This document shows, one piece after another, positions 49,951 through 60,153 of a stretch of 64,000 bases of DNA. The first letter of the stretch is position 1; every line of letters starts with the position of its first letter. This DNA comes from Pseudomonadota bacterium (GTDB lineage Bacteria > Pseudomonadota > Alphaproteobacteria > Caulobacterales > Caulobacteraceae), in contig JAEXZS010000061.1 of NCBI GenBank assembly GCA_023451375.1, forward strand, positions 1 through 64,000. The letters run 5' to 3'. The notes beneath the pieces were generated by a model that was given only the letters and a program-made list of their open reading frames with translations, made no database searches and had not been told where the DNA came from. The position numbers were made by a program, and so were the translations under genes.

Positions 49951-50247
49951 ATGCCTACCGAACGCACCGTGGAGCACCCCGACGGCCGGGTTGAACGCGT
50001 CACCGAGACAACCCCCTCGTCGCCGACCGTGGTCGAACGGCGCGGCGGCAGCGGCATGGGCGCCATCGTCGCCCTGATCATCGGCCTCCTGGCCGTGCTG
50101 GTGATCGGCTACTTCCTCATGAACATGAGCCGCAGCGAAGAGGTCGAATCCAACGCCATCGCCGGCGCGGCCGAAAGCGTCGGCGGCGCCGCCGAGAACA
50201 TCGGCGACGCCGCTCGCGACGCCGTGCCCGCAAACCCCGCCAACTGA
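49951..50247 (+). CDS. Small single-TM protein with acidic tail
   Basis: A 98-residue protein of unknown function: a charged N-terminal 35 residues ('ERTVEHPDGRVERVTETT'), one TM helix (about residues 38-58, 'AIVALIIGLLAVLVIGYFLM') and an Ala/Glu-rich tail ('AGAAESVGGAAENIGDAARDA') likely to be helical and amphipathic. A GGAGAGGAG ribosome site precedes the ATG. Its stop is 45 bases before the next gene. Confidence 0.7.
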   Translation: MPTERTVEHPDGRVERVTETTPSSPTVVERRGGSGMGAIVALIIGLLAVLVIGYFLMNMSRSEEVESNAIAGAAESVGGAAENIGDAARDAVPANPAN

Positions 50248-50250
50248 TGC

Positions 50251-50279
50251 AGCGGAGCGGCGGCTTCGCCGCCGCTCCC
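50251..50279 (+). other. Strong hairpin between two small genes
   Basis: GGAGCGGCGGC/GCCGCCGCTCC forms an 11-bp stem around a short loop, directly after the stop of the small TM-protein gene. There is no T-run, so it may be an RNA-stability or attenuation element rather than a terminator. Coordinates are approximate by a few bases. Confidence 0.5.
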
Positions 50280-50294
50280 GATCCGCCGCCCCCC

Positions 50295-50867
50295 ATGACC
50301 GACCCCGTCCCCCGCCGCCTGAATGCCTGCCTGGCCAGCCCCGGATTGCGCTGGGGCCTTGGCGGCCTGGCCATGGTCGGGGTGGGCGCGGCCGCCCTGT
50401 TGCTGGTCGCTCGGCCCCAGCCGGCCGCCGCCGACATCGACAGTCCTTTGATCCAGATCCGCCTCGTCGCGCCGGTGGAGCCCGAGGTGGAGCCCGGCGC
50501 CGTCATGGACGTCGGCGACCTGCGGGACGACTTCGACCGCGCCGCCCTGATCCGGGCCGAGGCCGCCCGCCGCGCCGAAGAGCAAACGGCCGACGCCTAC
50601 GCGGCCGCCTATGTCGAAGACGACGACCGCCACCCCGTGAGCGAACCCTACGCCGGGCATCCGCGTCCGGCCCTGGTCATCCTTCCGGCTCCGCCGCCCC
50701 GTCGCGAGATCGACCTGCGGCGCGAGTACGTCGGCTCCCCGACCGCCTACGGCTTCGACGCGCCCCGCGCCGACTACGCCGCCGAGCGCCGGGCCCGTCG
50801 CGCTGAACGCGCCGCCTACGAGGCCGCCCTTCGGGAACAGGCCTACCTCCAAGACCGCCGCTACTGA
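50295..50867 (+). CDS. Membrane-anchored or secreted protein of unknown function
   Basis: A 190-residue protein with one hydrophobic segment (about residues 18-40, 'GLGGLAMVGVGAAALLLVA'), then a mature region rich in Asp, Arg and Ala with a Pro-rich middle ('VILPAPPPRREIDLRREYVG') and an Arg/Ala helical end ('ERRARRAERAAYEAAL'). ATG 50295 is preferred; a TGATG-overlapping start at 50247 would add 16 residues across the hairpin. No family was recognised. The 3' end overlaps the convergent TraB/GumN gene by 7 bases. Confidence 0.6.
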   Translation: MTDPVPRRLNACLASPGLRWGLGGLAMVGVGAAALLLVARPQPAAADIDSPLIQIRLVAPVEPEVEPGAVMDVGDLRDDFDRAALIRAEAARRAEEQTADAYAAAYVEDDDRHPVSEPYAGHPRPALVILPAPPPRREIDLRREYVGSPTAYGFDAPRADYAAERRARRAERAAYEAALREQAYLQDRRY

Positions 50868-51805
50868 TCCGCGCGCCAGTCCGGTCCCCGGACCTCCAGC
50901 CCGTCCGCCTGCAGTCGGTCCAGCACGCCGCCCGCCTCGGCCAACACCCGCAGCGGCGCGACGGCAAGAGTGACCCCCGGCTCCCGCAGGGCGGCCTGGG
51001 TCGCCGCCAGCCAGCGCTGGCGAAGCGCCGGACCGATCTCGGGATCGCCGGTCGGCCAGCAGCGGTCGAAGGCCTGATCCAGCGGATTCTCCAGCACCGC
51101 CGCAACGCGCAGCCGGCTCCAGTCGTCCAGCCGCCGCGCGGCGCCCTCCGGCCCCGCCTCCGCCGCCCGCGCGGCCGCGTCCAGGCAAGGCAGATAGGTC
51201 TCGGGCGGCGCGTCGATCAGGTTGTCGATCATTTCGTCGCCGCGGACGACGCCGACCGGCTGCCCCGGCGTCTCCTCCCGCCGCGCCGCCGCCCGCACGA
51301 CCTGCTCCACCGCCCGGCCCCGCCGTTCTCCGCCGGCCGCCTTCAGCAGGTCGAAGCTCTGTCCCGTCGGGGTCTCGGTCCGCCAGGCCTGCGACCGCTC
51401 CCCCTCATGCAGCCGCTCCAGCCGCGCCATCAGTTCCGGCGACGCGTAATCGGCGATGGTCGTGGCCTTCGGCAGCCGCGCCACCGTGCGGATGCGCCAG
51501 ATCACCCGCATAACGTCCGCCAGCGAGGCGCGGCCCTCGATCGGATAGAGGATCCGTTGCGCCTTCGCGGTGGCCGCCTCCAGCGCCTCGGGCCGCCAGT
51601 CGTAGTCGCGCGGCACGCCGGTCAGCGACCCGACCAGGATGACCGAGCCGGTCGCGGTCTCGACCGTCCACATCGGCAGTCCGGCACGACGGGCGACGAC
51701 CACGATCTCGTCGACGGTGGCCACATCCTCGTTCGACTGCGCGCCCGCGGAGGTCGCCAAGACCATCGCCAGGCCGGCGGCGATACAAGCGGATCTCAGG
51801 CCCAT
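50861..51805 (-). CDS. TraB/GumN-family exported protein
   Basis: A 314-residue protein with a signal peptide (residues 1 to about 22, 'ATSAGAQS'). The start of the domain, 'MWTVETATGSVILVGSLTGVP', matches the TraB/GumN family, which has a Tiki-like metalloprotease-related fold. The expected GxxH near this strand is replaced by GSLTG, so a metal site may be missing. It is divergent from the TonB-dependent receptor. The family call is moderate. Confidence 0.6.
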   Translation of the reverse strand: MGLRSACIAAGLAMVLATSAGAQSNEDVATVDEIVVVARRAGLPMWTVETATGSVILVGSLTGVPRDYDWRPEALEAATAKAQRILYPIEGRASLADVMRVIWRIRTVARLPKATTIADYASPELMARLERLHEGERSQAWRTETPTGQSFDLLKAAGGERRGRAVEQVVRAAARREETPGQPVGVVRGDEMIDNLIDAPPETYLPCLDAAARAAEAGPEGAARRLDDWSRLRVAAVLENPLDQAFDRCWPTGDPEIGPALRQRWLAATQAALREPGVTLAVAPLRVLAEAGGVLDRLQADGLEVRGPDWRADQ

Positions 51806-51819
51806 GACGACGTCTCCTA

Positions 51820-51877
51820 CATTACAGGATGTATAGAATAGCGCAGCCAAGTATTAGCACGTGAAATCCCTGTAATG
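51820..51877. promoter_or_regulatory. Inverted repeat in a divergent promoter region
   Basis: CATTACAGG (51820-51828) and CCTGTAATG (51869-51877) are perfect inverted copies 40 bases apart, in an AT-rich patch between the divergent TraB/GumN and TonB-receptor genes. They could be paired operator half-sites controlling both. Confidence 0.4.
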
Positions 51878-51970
51878 ATGTCGCCGATTTAATCCACCTT
51901 TCCGCCTTGTAACTGGAGGTGGACGGCCCGCGACGGCACACATCCGGCATCAGATCCGAGGGGAAGACCG

Positions 51971-54040
51971 ATGACGAAGACCGCCATGCTGGCCACCACC
52001 GCCCTGCTGCTCAGCGCCGGCCTGACCCACGCCGAGGACGCGACTCAGGTCGCCCAGGCGCCGGTCCCGACCGGCCCCACCAGCGAGGCTCCGCTGGACG
52101 ACGCGGCGCAGCGCGGCGTGCTGGTCTTCACGCCCGACTTCTTCGCCTCGCAGCGTCCGAACACCGCGCTGGACATGGTCAACCGAGTGCCGGGCTTCTC
52201 GATTGACGACGGTTCGGGCGCACGGGGCTTCGAGGGGGCGGTCGGCAACATCCTGATCAACAACAACCGCCCCGCGTCCAAGAACGATGCAGGCTCCAAC
52301 GTCTTGGCCCGCACCCCGGCCAACCAGGTCGACCGGATCGAGCTGATCCGCGGCGGCGCGCCCGGCGTCGACATGCAGGGCTATTCAGTGGTCGTGAACG
52401 TCATCCTGAAGACGACCAGCAGCCGCCAGTCGATCCTGACCCTGAACCCGATCTTCTTCGAAGGCGGCCAGGACGTGTGGGGCGGCTCCTACCAGTTCAC
52501 CGCCCAGGAGGGCGACCGCAGTTGGGGGATCACCCTCTCGGACGGAACCAGCACCAGCGACTCCAACGGCGAGGGCCGGGCTCTACGCTATGACGCCGAC
52601 GGGAACCTGATCCGCGACGAATACTTCGAGAACGACGGCTGGGGCGGCGGCCAGTCCATGCGCGGCAACTACGCGGGCCCCGTCGCCGGCGGCAAGATCG
52701 ACGCCACGGCGCGCTACGCCCAGAACGACTGGCAGGAATGGCAGCTGCTGGAATCGCCCACGGCCCTGCGCCGCAGCGCCTTCGCGGAGGACAGCACCAG
52801 CGGAGAACTGGGCGTGACCTGGACCCGGCCGCTGAACCCGCGCTGGACGATGGAGACGCGGATGATCCACGAGTTCACCAGCTTCGACAACGTCTCCACG
52901 GGCAACGAGACTCTCGACGGCGTCACCGAGCCGGAGCAGCGCTTCGCCGCCGAAGGCGACGCTTCCGAATCCATCCTGCGCGGCCTTGTCCGCAACGAGC
53001 GCTCGCCGTCCCTCACCCTCGAGCTCGGGGCCGAGGTGGCCTACAACATGCTGGACGTCCAGCAGGCCTTCACCATCGGCGGCGACCCGGTCGACCTGCC
53101 CAGCGCCTCGGTAAAGGTCGAGGAGACGCGCGGCGAGGCCTTCTCCAAGGCGACCTGGCGGGTGGATCCCAGGCTGACGCTGGAAGGCGGCCTGCGGCTG
53201 GAGGCTTCGACCATCAGCCAGTCGGGCGACGCCGACCAGGAGAAGAGCTTCTTCTTCGCCAAGCCGCGCTTCCTGGCGACCTGGACGCCGATGGCGGACA
53301 ACCAGCTGCGGTTCCGTTTCGAGCGTGAGCTAGGCCAACTGGACTTCGGCGACTTCGCCGCCTCGGCCGAGCTGGACGACGGCAACGTGTTCGGCGGCAA
53401 CGTGGACCTGGAGCCTGAGCAGCGCTGGATCTCGGAGCTGACCTATGAACGCCGCTTCTGGGGCGAGGGCGTCGTCGCCGTCGGCTATCGCCATGACGAG
53501 ATCATCGACGTGATCGACCGCCTGCCCCTGCCCGACGGCCTGTCGGCGACCGGCAATATCGGCGATGGAACGCTGGACCGCATATCCCTGAACGTGGTCG
53601 TGCCGCTGGACAAGTTCGGCGTCTCGGGCGGCCGGTTCACCTTCAAGAACGACTGGAACGACACCAGCGTCACGGACCCGACGACCGGCGAGGAGCGGCC
53701 CATCTCGCAGGTCCGCTATAGCCAGGCCAACGTCGGGTTTCAGCAGGACATCACCAGCTGGAAGACCCAGTGGGGGATCAACTGGCTGCCGCGCCTGGGC
53801 GAGCACAGCTACGACCCTGACCAGACCGTGATCTGGCGCGGCTCGGACTATTTTGAAGCCTTCGTCGAGTACAAGCCGACCTCCACCCTGGCGCTGCGGG
53901 CGCAGTTGAACGTGTGGGACGACTTCGTCATCCGCCGCACGGTGTACGCCAGCCGCGACCCGCGTACGGTGGACTTCGTCGAGGAGCGCCGGATCGACCC
54001 GCGCACCTTCCTGTCGCTGCGCCTGCGCAAGACCTTCTAG
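51971..54040 (+). CDS. TonB-dependent outer-membrane receptor
   Basis: A 689-residue outer-membrane transporter. A signal peptide (residues 1-21, 'LTHAED') precedes a plug domain (about 50-150: 'ALDMVNRVPGFSIDD', 'NILINNNRPASK', 'VDRIELIRGGAPGVD') and a 22-strand barrel ending in the terminal Phe ('LSLRLRKTF') used for BAM recognition. A clear TonB box was not pinned down. The substrate is unknown; there is no iron-uptake gene nearby. GAGGGG lies before the ATG. Confidence 0.92.
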   Translation: MTKTAMLATTALLLSAGLTHAEDATQVAQAPVPTGPTSEAPLDDAAQRGVLVFTPDFFASQRPNTALDMVNRVPGFSIDDGSGARGFEGAVGNILINNNRPASKNDAGSNVLARTPANQVDRIELIRGGAPGVDMQGYSVVVNVILKTTSSRQSILTLNPIFFEGGQDVWGGSYQFTAQEGDRSWGITLSDGTSTSDSNGEGRALRYDADGNLIRDEYFENDGWGGGQSMRGNYAGPVAGGKIDATARYAQNDWQEWQLLESPTALRRSAFAEDSTSGELGVTWTRPLNPRWTMETRMIHEFTSFDNVSTGNETLDGVTEPEQRFAAEGDASESILRGLVRNERSPSLTLELGAEVAYNMLDVQQAFTIGGDPVDLPSASVKVEETRGEAFSKATWRVDPRLTLEGGLRLEASTISQSGDADQEKSFFFAKPRFLATWTPMADNQLRFRFERELGQLDFGDFAASAELDDGNVFGGNVDLEPEQRWISELTYERRFWGEGVVAVGYRHDEIIDVIDRLPLPDGLSATGNIGDGTLDRISLNVVVPLDKFGVSGGRFTFKNDWNDTSVTDPTTGEERPISQVRYSQANVGFQQDITSWKTQWGINWLPRLGEHSYDPDQTVIWRGSDYFEAFVEYKPTSTLALRAQLNVWDDFVIRRTVYASRDPRTVDFVEERRIDPRTFLSLRLRKTF

Positions 54041-54056
54041 GCTTCCAGCGATCAGC

Positions 54057-54091
54057 AAAAAGCCCCGGCGGATCGCTCCGCCGGGGCTTTT
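54057..54091. terminator. Bidirectional terminator between TonB receptor and POT transporter
   Basis: A perfect 12-bp stem AGCCCCGGCGGA/TCCGCCGGGGCT with a 4-base loop is flanked by AAAA on the left and TTTT on the right, so it can end transcription from both convergent genes. Confidence 0.9.
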
Positions 54092-54110
54092 CCGTCTCTG
54101 GCGGTCGGGA

Positions 54111-55940
54111 TCAGTGGATCCCGGCCATGCCCTTCTTCAGCAGCGGCGAGAGCAGCAGCAGGAAGACGCCCACGCCGACGCCGACCCAGCCGATGGTCCC
54201 GAAGATGGAGCCATAGGTCTGCAGCGCCAGTTCCGGGCTGGTGACCACGCCGGCGACCGTGTCCGTCGCCGTCGCCTTGGCGATGATGCCGGCGACGATG
54301 TGGGCGACCGAGCTGGACAGGAACCAGACGCCCATCATCAGCCCGACCACGCGCGCGACCGACAGCTTGGTGATCATCGACAGGCCCACGGGCGATAGGC
54401 ACAGCTCGCCGATCGTGTGGAAGAAGTAGGTCAGGAACAGGAACGTCAGCGGCACGCGGAACGCCTCGTTCGCCGTGTTCGACGCCGCCCAGGTCAGAAC
54501 CAGGAAGCCGAAGCCCACCAGCACCAGGCCGAAGGAGAATTTGACCGGCGTCGAGGGCTCGCGGTTGCGCTTGGCTAGCCAGACCCACAGGGCGGCCATG
54601 ATCGGGCCGCCGAGCACGATGATGCCTGGGTTGAAGGTCTGGGTCATGGCCGCGTTGAACCACGACGGCATCTCCGTCGACTGGTCCGCGAACAGGGTCA
54701 GCGAGGAGCCGGCCTGTTCGAACAGCGCCCAGAACAGCACCGAGAAGAAGATCAGCACCTGGGCGACCAGCATGCGCGAACGCTCGGCGCCCTTCAGCCG
54801 CAGCACGGTGTAGCCCACCACGCCCGCGAAGATGACGCCCGCGATCCACGGCAGGGCGGTCTCGATGATCTCGTGCCGCTGCATCAGCAGCCAGGTCGGG
54901 ATGACGGCGACGATGCCCGCGATCCAGAAGAAGGGCACCAACGGCACGCCCAGGATCGAACGCCCCTGCAGCGGGACCGGCGGTCCGCCGCGCCCTTCGA
55001 GCCAGGACTGGCCCAGGACGAAGGTCAGCAAGCCCGCCAGCATGCCGATGCCCGCCAGGCCGAAGCCGTAGGCCCAGCCATACTTGATGCCGAGGTAGGA
55101 GCAGGCGATCGTCGCCAGGAACGAACCCAGGTTGATGCCGACGTAGAAGATGGTGAAGCCGCCGTCGCGACGGGGATCGTTCTCCTCATACAGAGCCCCG
55201 ACGACGGTCGAGATGTTGGCCTTCAGGAAGCCCACGCCGACGATGATCAGCGACAGCGCCAGGAACAGGACCGGCTCGCCCATGGCGGTGTCGCGGGTTG
55301 TCTCAAGCGTATAGCCGCCGACGGCGGTGAAGGCGGGGAAGCCGGCCTGGGCCGAGGCCTGGGGCGCGGCGGCGGTGGCCGGATCCAGAGCGCCGGTCGG
55401 CTGGGCGCCCAGGGCCGCGCCCGTGGCGAGCGCGGCGGCGTCCGCGGCGTTCGCGGCCGACGGCTCCGCGCCGACCGTGGAGACGCCCTCCGGCGTGATG
55501 GCGATCTGCACGCGTTCGTCGCCGTTGACGGCGAAGATCTGGCGGTTCTGGTCGCGACCCTCGACCTGCAGTTCATAGGTGGTGTCGCCGATGGTCAGGC
55601 GTTCGCGCCCGCCCGTGCCCTCGAAGGCCATGGTGAAGTGGCCCAGCACCAACAGCACGGCGCCGATGATCACCGCCTTGCGCGACCCCAGATATCGGTC
55701 GGCGATCATGCCGCCGATGACTGGCATCAGATAGACCAGGGCGGCGTAGGCGGCGTAGATGCCCTGCGCCTCGGCCGGGCCGAACAGGAAGTGCTGCGTC
55801 AGATACAGGACCAGCAGGGCCCGCATGCCGTAGTAGGAGAACCGCTCCCACATTTCGGTGAAGAACAGGATCACCAGCCCCCGCGGGTGTCCCAGAAAAG
55901 TCTTGCGAGGCGCGAGCGCCCCCCCATCCGTCGATGTCAA
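54111..55940 (-). CDS. POT/PTR2-family proton-coupled peptide transporter
   Basis: A 609-residue transporter of di- and tripeptides. The family motif ExxERFxYYG is 'EMWERFSYYGM' near the N-terminus, followed by 'GGMIADRYLGSRKAV' and 'FFHTIGELCLSPVGLSM'. About 110 extra residues (about 107-222) lie between TM3 and TM4 in a predicted periplasmic loop, with a short beta-rich part and an Ala/Pro-rich part. The start is proposed as TTG at 55940, preceded by GGAG; there is no ATG nearby in this frame except at 56015, which would add an odd leader. Confidence 0.93.
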   Translation of the reverse strand: MTSTDGGALAPRKTFLGHPRGLVILFFTEMWERFSYYGMRALLVLYLTQHFLFGPAEAQGIYAAYAALVYLMPVIGGMIADRYLGSRKAVIIGAVLLVLGHFTMAFEGTGGRERLTIGDTTYELQVEGRDQNRQIFAVNGDERVQIAITPEGVSTVGAEPSAANAADAAALATGAALGAQPTGALDPATAAAPQASAQAGFPAFTAVGGYTLETTRDTAMGEPVLFLALSLIIVGVGFLKANISTVVGALYEENDPRRDGGFTIFYVGINLGSFLATIACSYLGIKYGWAYGFGLAGIGMLAGLLTFVLGQSWLEGRGGPPVPLQGRSILGVPLVPFFWIAGIVAVIPTWLLMQRHEIIETALPWIAGVIFAGVVGYTVLRLKGAERSRMLVAQVLIFFSVLFWALFEQAGSSLTLFADQSTEMPSWFNAAMTQTFNPGIIVLGGPIMAALWVWLAKRNREPSTPVKFSFGLVLVGFGFLVLTWAASNTANEAFRVPLTFLFLTYFFHTIGELCLSPVGLSMITKLSVARVVGLMMGVWFLSSSVAHIVAGIIAKATATDTVAGVVTSPELALQTYGSIFGTIGWVGVGVGVFLLLLSPLLKKGMAGIH

Positions 55941-56126
55941 CGGCCTACTCCAGATAGCCGCGCCTCCCAGGCGCGCGAAAGGCGCATAAGCAGCACGGCC
56001 CGACCGTCTGAACAAGGGTTAAGGCCATCGTCGCGCTAACGTGTCCCACGACCCCGTGGCGCCCTCCCTGCTTGGGTCGGCGTCGTCGCGGAGGCGTTGT
56101 GCCAGCGAGGGAACGGGAGGGTCCGG

Positions 56127-57272
56127 ATGGCCGTTCGGCCGATGCGTCCGTCGGACTATGAAGGCGTGAATCGCCTTTACCGCTCGGTCGGCTGGCCTGA
56201 ACGTTCCTACGCCGGCTGGCGCTGGCTGGAGGACAACCCCGCCCGGGTCGAAACCGGCGCGCCCATGGGGTGGGTGGTCGTGGACGACGCCGACGCGCCG
56301 GCGGCCGTCGTCGGCAACCTGGTGCAGCGTTTCCACGCCGGTGGGCGACGCCTGCACGGCGCGACCGGCTTCTCCATCGTGGTGCCGCCGTCGCGGGCGG
56401 GCGTCAGCCGTTCGCTGATCCGTTCCGTGCTGAAGCAGCCCGGCATGTTCGCCGCCTACACCTTCAACGCCAACCCAAGGGCGGCGCCGCTCTACAGGCT
56501 GTTCGGGCTAAGGCCGTTCCCCGATCGTACGCACGCCCTGAAGCTGTCGTGGCGGGTGGACTGGCTGGCGTGCCTGAGAGGACGGCTGCTGCGCGCTGTC
56601 TATGGGGGGACAGGGGCCGACGAGGCGCCCCGCATCGGCGAGCGCCTGCTGAACCGGCGGCTGGACACGGCGAAGGCTCTGCGCCTGCCCCCGGATATAC
56701 GGCGGCTCGCCGACCTTTCCGACGGATCGGCCTATGCAGACTATTGGCGGGCGCTGGCCGCCGCGACGCCGCTGCTGGCGGACCGGTCGCCAGAGACGAT
56801 GCGCTGGCGGCTGGGCGATCCCGACCAGACGCGGCCGCCGCTCCTGCTGGCCCAGTTTCGCGACGGCTCCGTTCGCGGCGTGGTCATGGCCATGATCGCC
56901 AAGACCAGCATCCTGGAGCCACCCTGCCTGGACATCATGGACCTGACGACTCTGCCGGGCGAAGACGACGCGGCCGCGGCGCTGGTCCAGGCGCTGATCG
57001 ACAACGCCCGCGCCCTGGGCGCGGCCAAGGTGCGGCTGCCCATGGTGTCGCCCGACCTGCTGGCGCGACTGGGCCCGCTGGCGAAGCGAGCGCGCAAGGA
57101 GGGCGGCTGGGGCCACTGCCATGCCTGGATCGAGGAGGAGGCCCTGGCGACCGCGTGGTCGCCGACGCCGTTCGACGGGGATTTCTCGATCTGTTCGCGA
57201 CCGGTCCCCGCAGAGACGAAACGCGCCGCGCGGCGTTTCGCCGCCCCGGCGGGGCGGGCGGCCAAGGCCTGA
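56127..57272 (+). CDS. GNAT-like acetyltransferase-fold protein
   Basis: A 381-residue soluble protein. The N-terminal 'MRPSDYEGVNRLYRSVGWPE' and the central 'FSIVVPPSRAGVSRSLIRSVL' resemble GNAT acetyltransferases of the large, two-domain kind seen near polysaccharide genes. The C-terminal half (about 215-370) has a second similar strand-helix pattern ('RALGAAKVRLPMVSPDLLARLG'). The substrate is unknown. GGGAGG precedes the ATG at 56127. Confidence 0.65.
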   Translation: MAVRPMRPSDYEGVNRLYRSVGWPERSYAGWRWLEDNPARVETGAPMGWVVVDDADAPAAVVGNLVQRFHAGGRRLHGATGFSIVVPPSRAGVSRSLIRSVLKQPGMFAAYTFNANPRAAPLYRLFGLRPFPDRTHALKLSWRVDWLACLRGRLLRAVYGGTGADEAPRIGERLLNRRLDTAKALRLPPDIRRLADLSDGSAYADYWRALAAATPLLADRSPETMRWRLGDPDQTRPPLLLAQFRDGSVRGVVMAMIAKTSILEPPCLDIMDLTTLPGEDDAAAALVQALIDNARALGAAKVRLPMVSPDLLARLGPLAKRARKEGGWGHCHAWIEEEALATAWSPTPFDGDFSICSRPVPAETKRAARRFAAPAGRAAKA

Positions 57273-57275
57273 GCC

Positions 57276-57698
57276 TCAGACCTTCGGGCGCGCCTTCAAC
57301 TCGTCCCGGATTTCCGTGAGCAGCGCCTCGGTCGCCGTCGGCGCGGCGGGCGCGGGGTCCGGCTGAGCCGCCTGCTGGCGGCGCAGGCTGTTGATGCCCT
57401 TGACCACCAGGAACACGACCCAGGCCACGATCAGGAACTGGATCAATGTGTTGATGAAGGCGCCGTACTGGATGGCGACCTTCTCGACTTCCTCGGTCGC
57501 TAGGTTCTCGGGCCGCAGCACCCACTCCAGCTTGGAGAAGTCGATGCCGCCGGTCAGCAGGCCGATGGGCGGCATCACCACCTGGTCGACCAGGCTCTTG
57601 ACGATGCCGTTGAACGCCGCGCCGATGATGACGCCGACCGCCAAGTCGACGACATTGCCCTTGACCGCGAACTCGCGGAACTCGGAAATCAGGCTCAT
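57276..57698 (-). CDS. mscL: Large-conductance mechanosensitive channel
   Basis: A 140-residue pentameric channel subunit that relieves osmotic shock. 'FREFAVKGNVVDLAVGVIIGAAFNGIVKSLVDQVVMPPIGLLTGG' is the diagnostic TM1, and TM2 is 'INTLIQFLIVAWVVFLVVKGIN'. The C-terminal helix 'TEALLTEIRDEL' is intact. It follows ihfB by 16 bases on the same strand. Confidence 0.97.
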   Translation of the reverse strand: MSLISEFREFAVKGNVVDLAVGVIIGAAFNGIVKSLVDQVVMPPIGLLTGGIDFSKLEWVLRPENLATEEVEKVAIQYGAFINTLIQFLIVAWVVFLVVKGINSLRRQQAAQPDPAPAAPTATEALLTEIRDELKARPKV

Positions 57699-57714
57699 CT
57701 TGGAATCCCCAGGT

Positions 57715-58005
57715 TCAGGCGTCGCCGGAGGCGTTCAGCCGCTCGCGCAGTTCCTTGCCGCTCTTGAAGAACGGCACCGCCTTTGCCGGAACCTCCACCG
57801 TCTCGCCGGTACGGGGATTTCGCCCCGCGCGGGCCGGCCGCGACCGGACCGAAAAGGCCCCGAAGCCGCGCAACTCCACCCGGCCGCCCTCAGCCAGGGA
57901 ATCCGTCATCTTGCCCAGGATTACGTTCACCAGCCGCTCCACCTCCGCATGGGTGAGGTGGGTGTTCTCGGCCGCCAGCTTCTCGATCAACTCAGACTTG
58001 ATCAT
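57715..58005 (-). CDS. ihfB: Integration host factor subunit beta
   Basis: A 96-residue DNA-bending protein. 'MIKSELIEKLAAENTHLTHAEVERLVNVIL' and the arm 'RNPRTGETVEVPAKAVPFFKSGKELRERL' are IHF/HU signatures, of the beta type. The ATG at 58005 gives the standard N-terminus; an upstream in-frame ATG at 58020 adds only five residues. It lies downstream of rpsA, the usual alphaproteobacterial order. Confidence 0.95.
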   Translation of the reverse strand: MIKSELIEKLAAENTHLTHAEVERLVNVILGKMTDSLAEGGRVELRGFGAFSVRSRPARAGRNPRTGETVEVPAKAVPFFKSGKELRERLNASGDA

Positions 58006-58118
58006 TCCAGCCCCTGCCATCGCTCATATTGAGCCGCGCTTGACGGATCAGGTCTTACCCTAACCCCCGAACGACATTGCACAAAGCCCTTATGGAGGGG
58101 CCGCGCCTGTTTCCCACC

Positions 58119-58152
58119 ATGTCCGCTAGCGGACATTGGGGCAAGCGGACAT
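58119..58152. promoter_or_regulatory. Perfect 18-base palindrome plus a repeated half-site
   Basis: ATGTCCGCTAGCGGACAT (58119-58136) is a perfect palindrome; the half-site AGCGGACAT recurs at 58144-58152, 16 bases downstream. It lies upstream of ihfB and just after the rpsA terminator, where it could be an operator for ihfB. Confidence 0.45.
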
Positions 58153-58175
58153 TTCCCGAGGGTCGGACGGCATGG

Positions 58176-58205
58176 AAAAGGGCGGCCGGATCGCTCCGAC
58201 CGCCC
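58176..58205 (-). terminator. Intrinsic terminator of rpsA
   Basis: On the minus strand, GGGCGGTCGGA/TCCGGCCGCCC forms an 11-bp stem (one wobble pair) with a 4-base loop and a TTTT tail, 48 bases past the rpsA stop. Confidence 0.85.
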
Positions 58206-58252
58206 TTCCTGCGAGTACGCTGCTTGAGCGCAGCCTCCCCTGAGGGATCGGC

Positions 58253-59956
<1,704 letters not shown>

Positions 59957-60153
59957 GGAGCTTGAAAGCGTCCTGTAGAGGCTAGGGCGCGCGACCGGAC
60001 GGCCCCGCGCGAGGTGGAATGAAGGGATAGGCAGGTCGTCAGGATGCGAGGTCGTTCAGAACGATCAGGACGCCCGCGGAAGCCGAGGATGGGAGCGTTG
60101 GATTTGCGATCCAGGTCCTTCGTTTCCCTGCCGCTTACGCAGCATGTGGGAAT

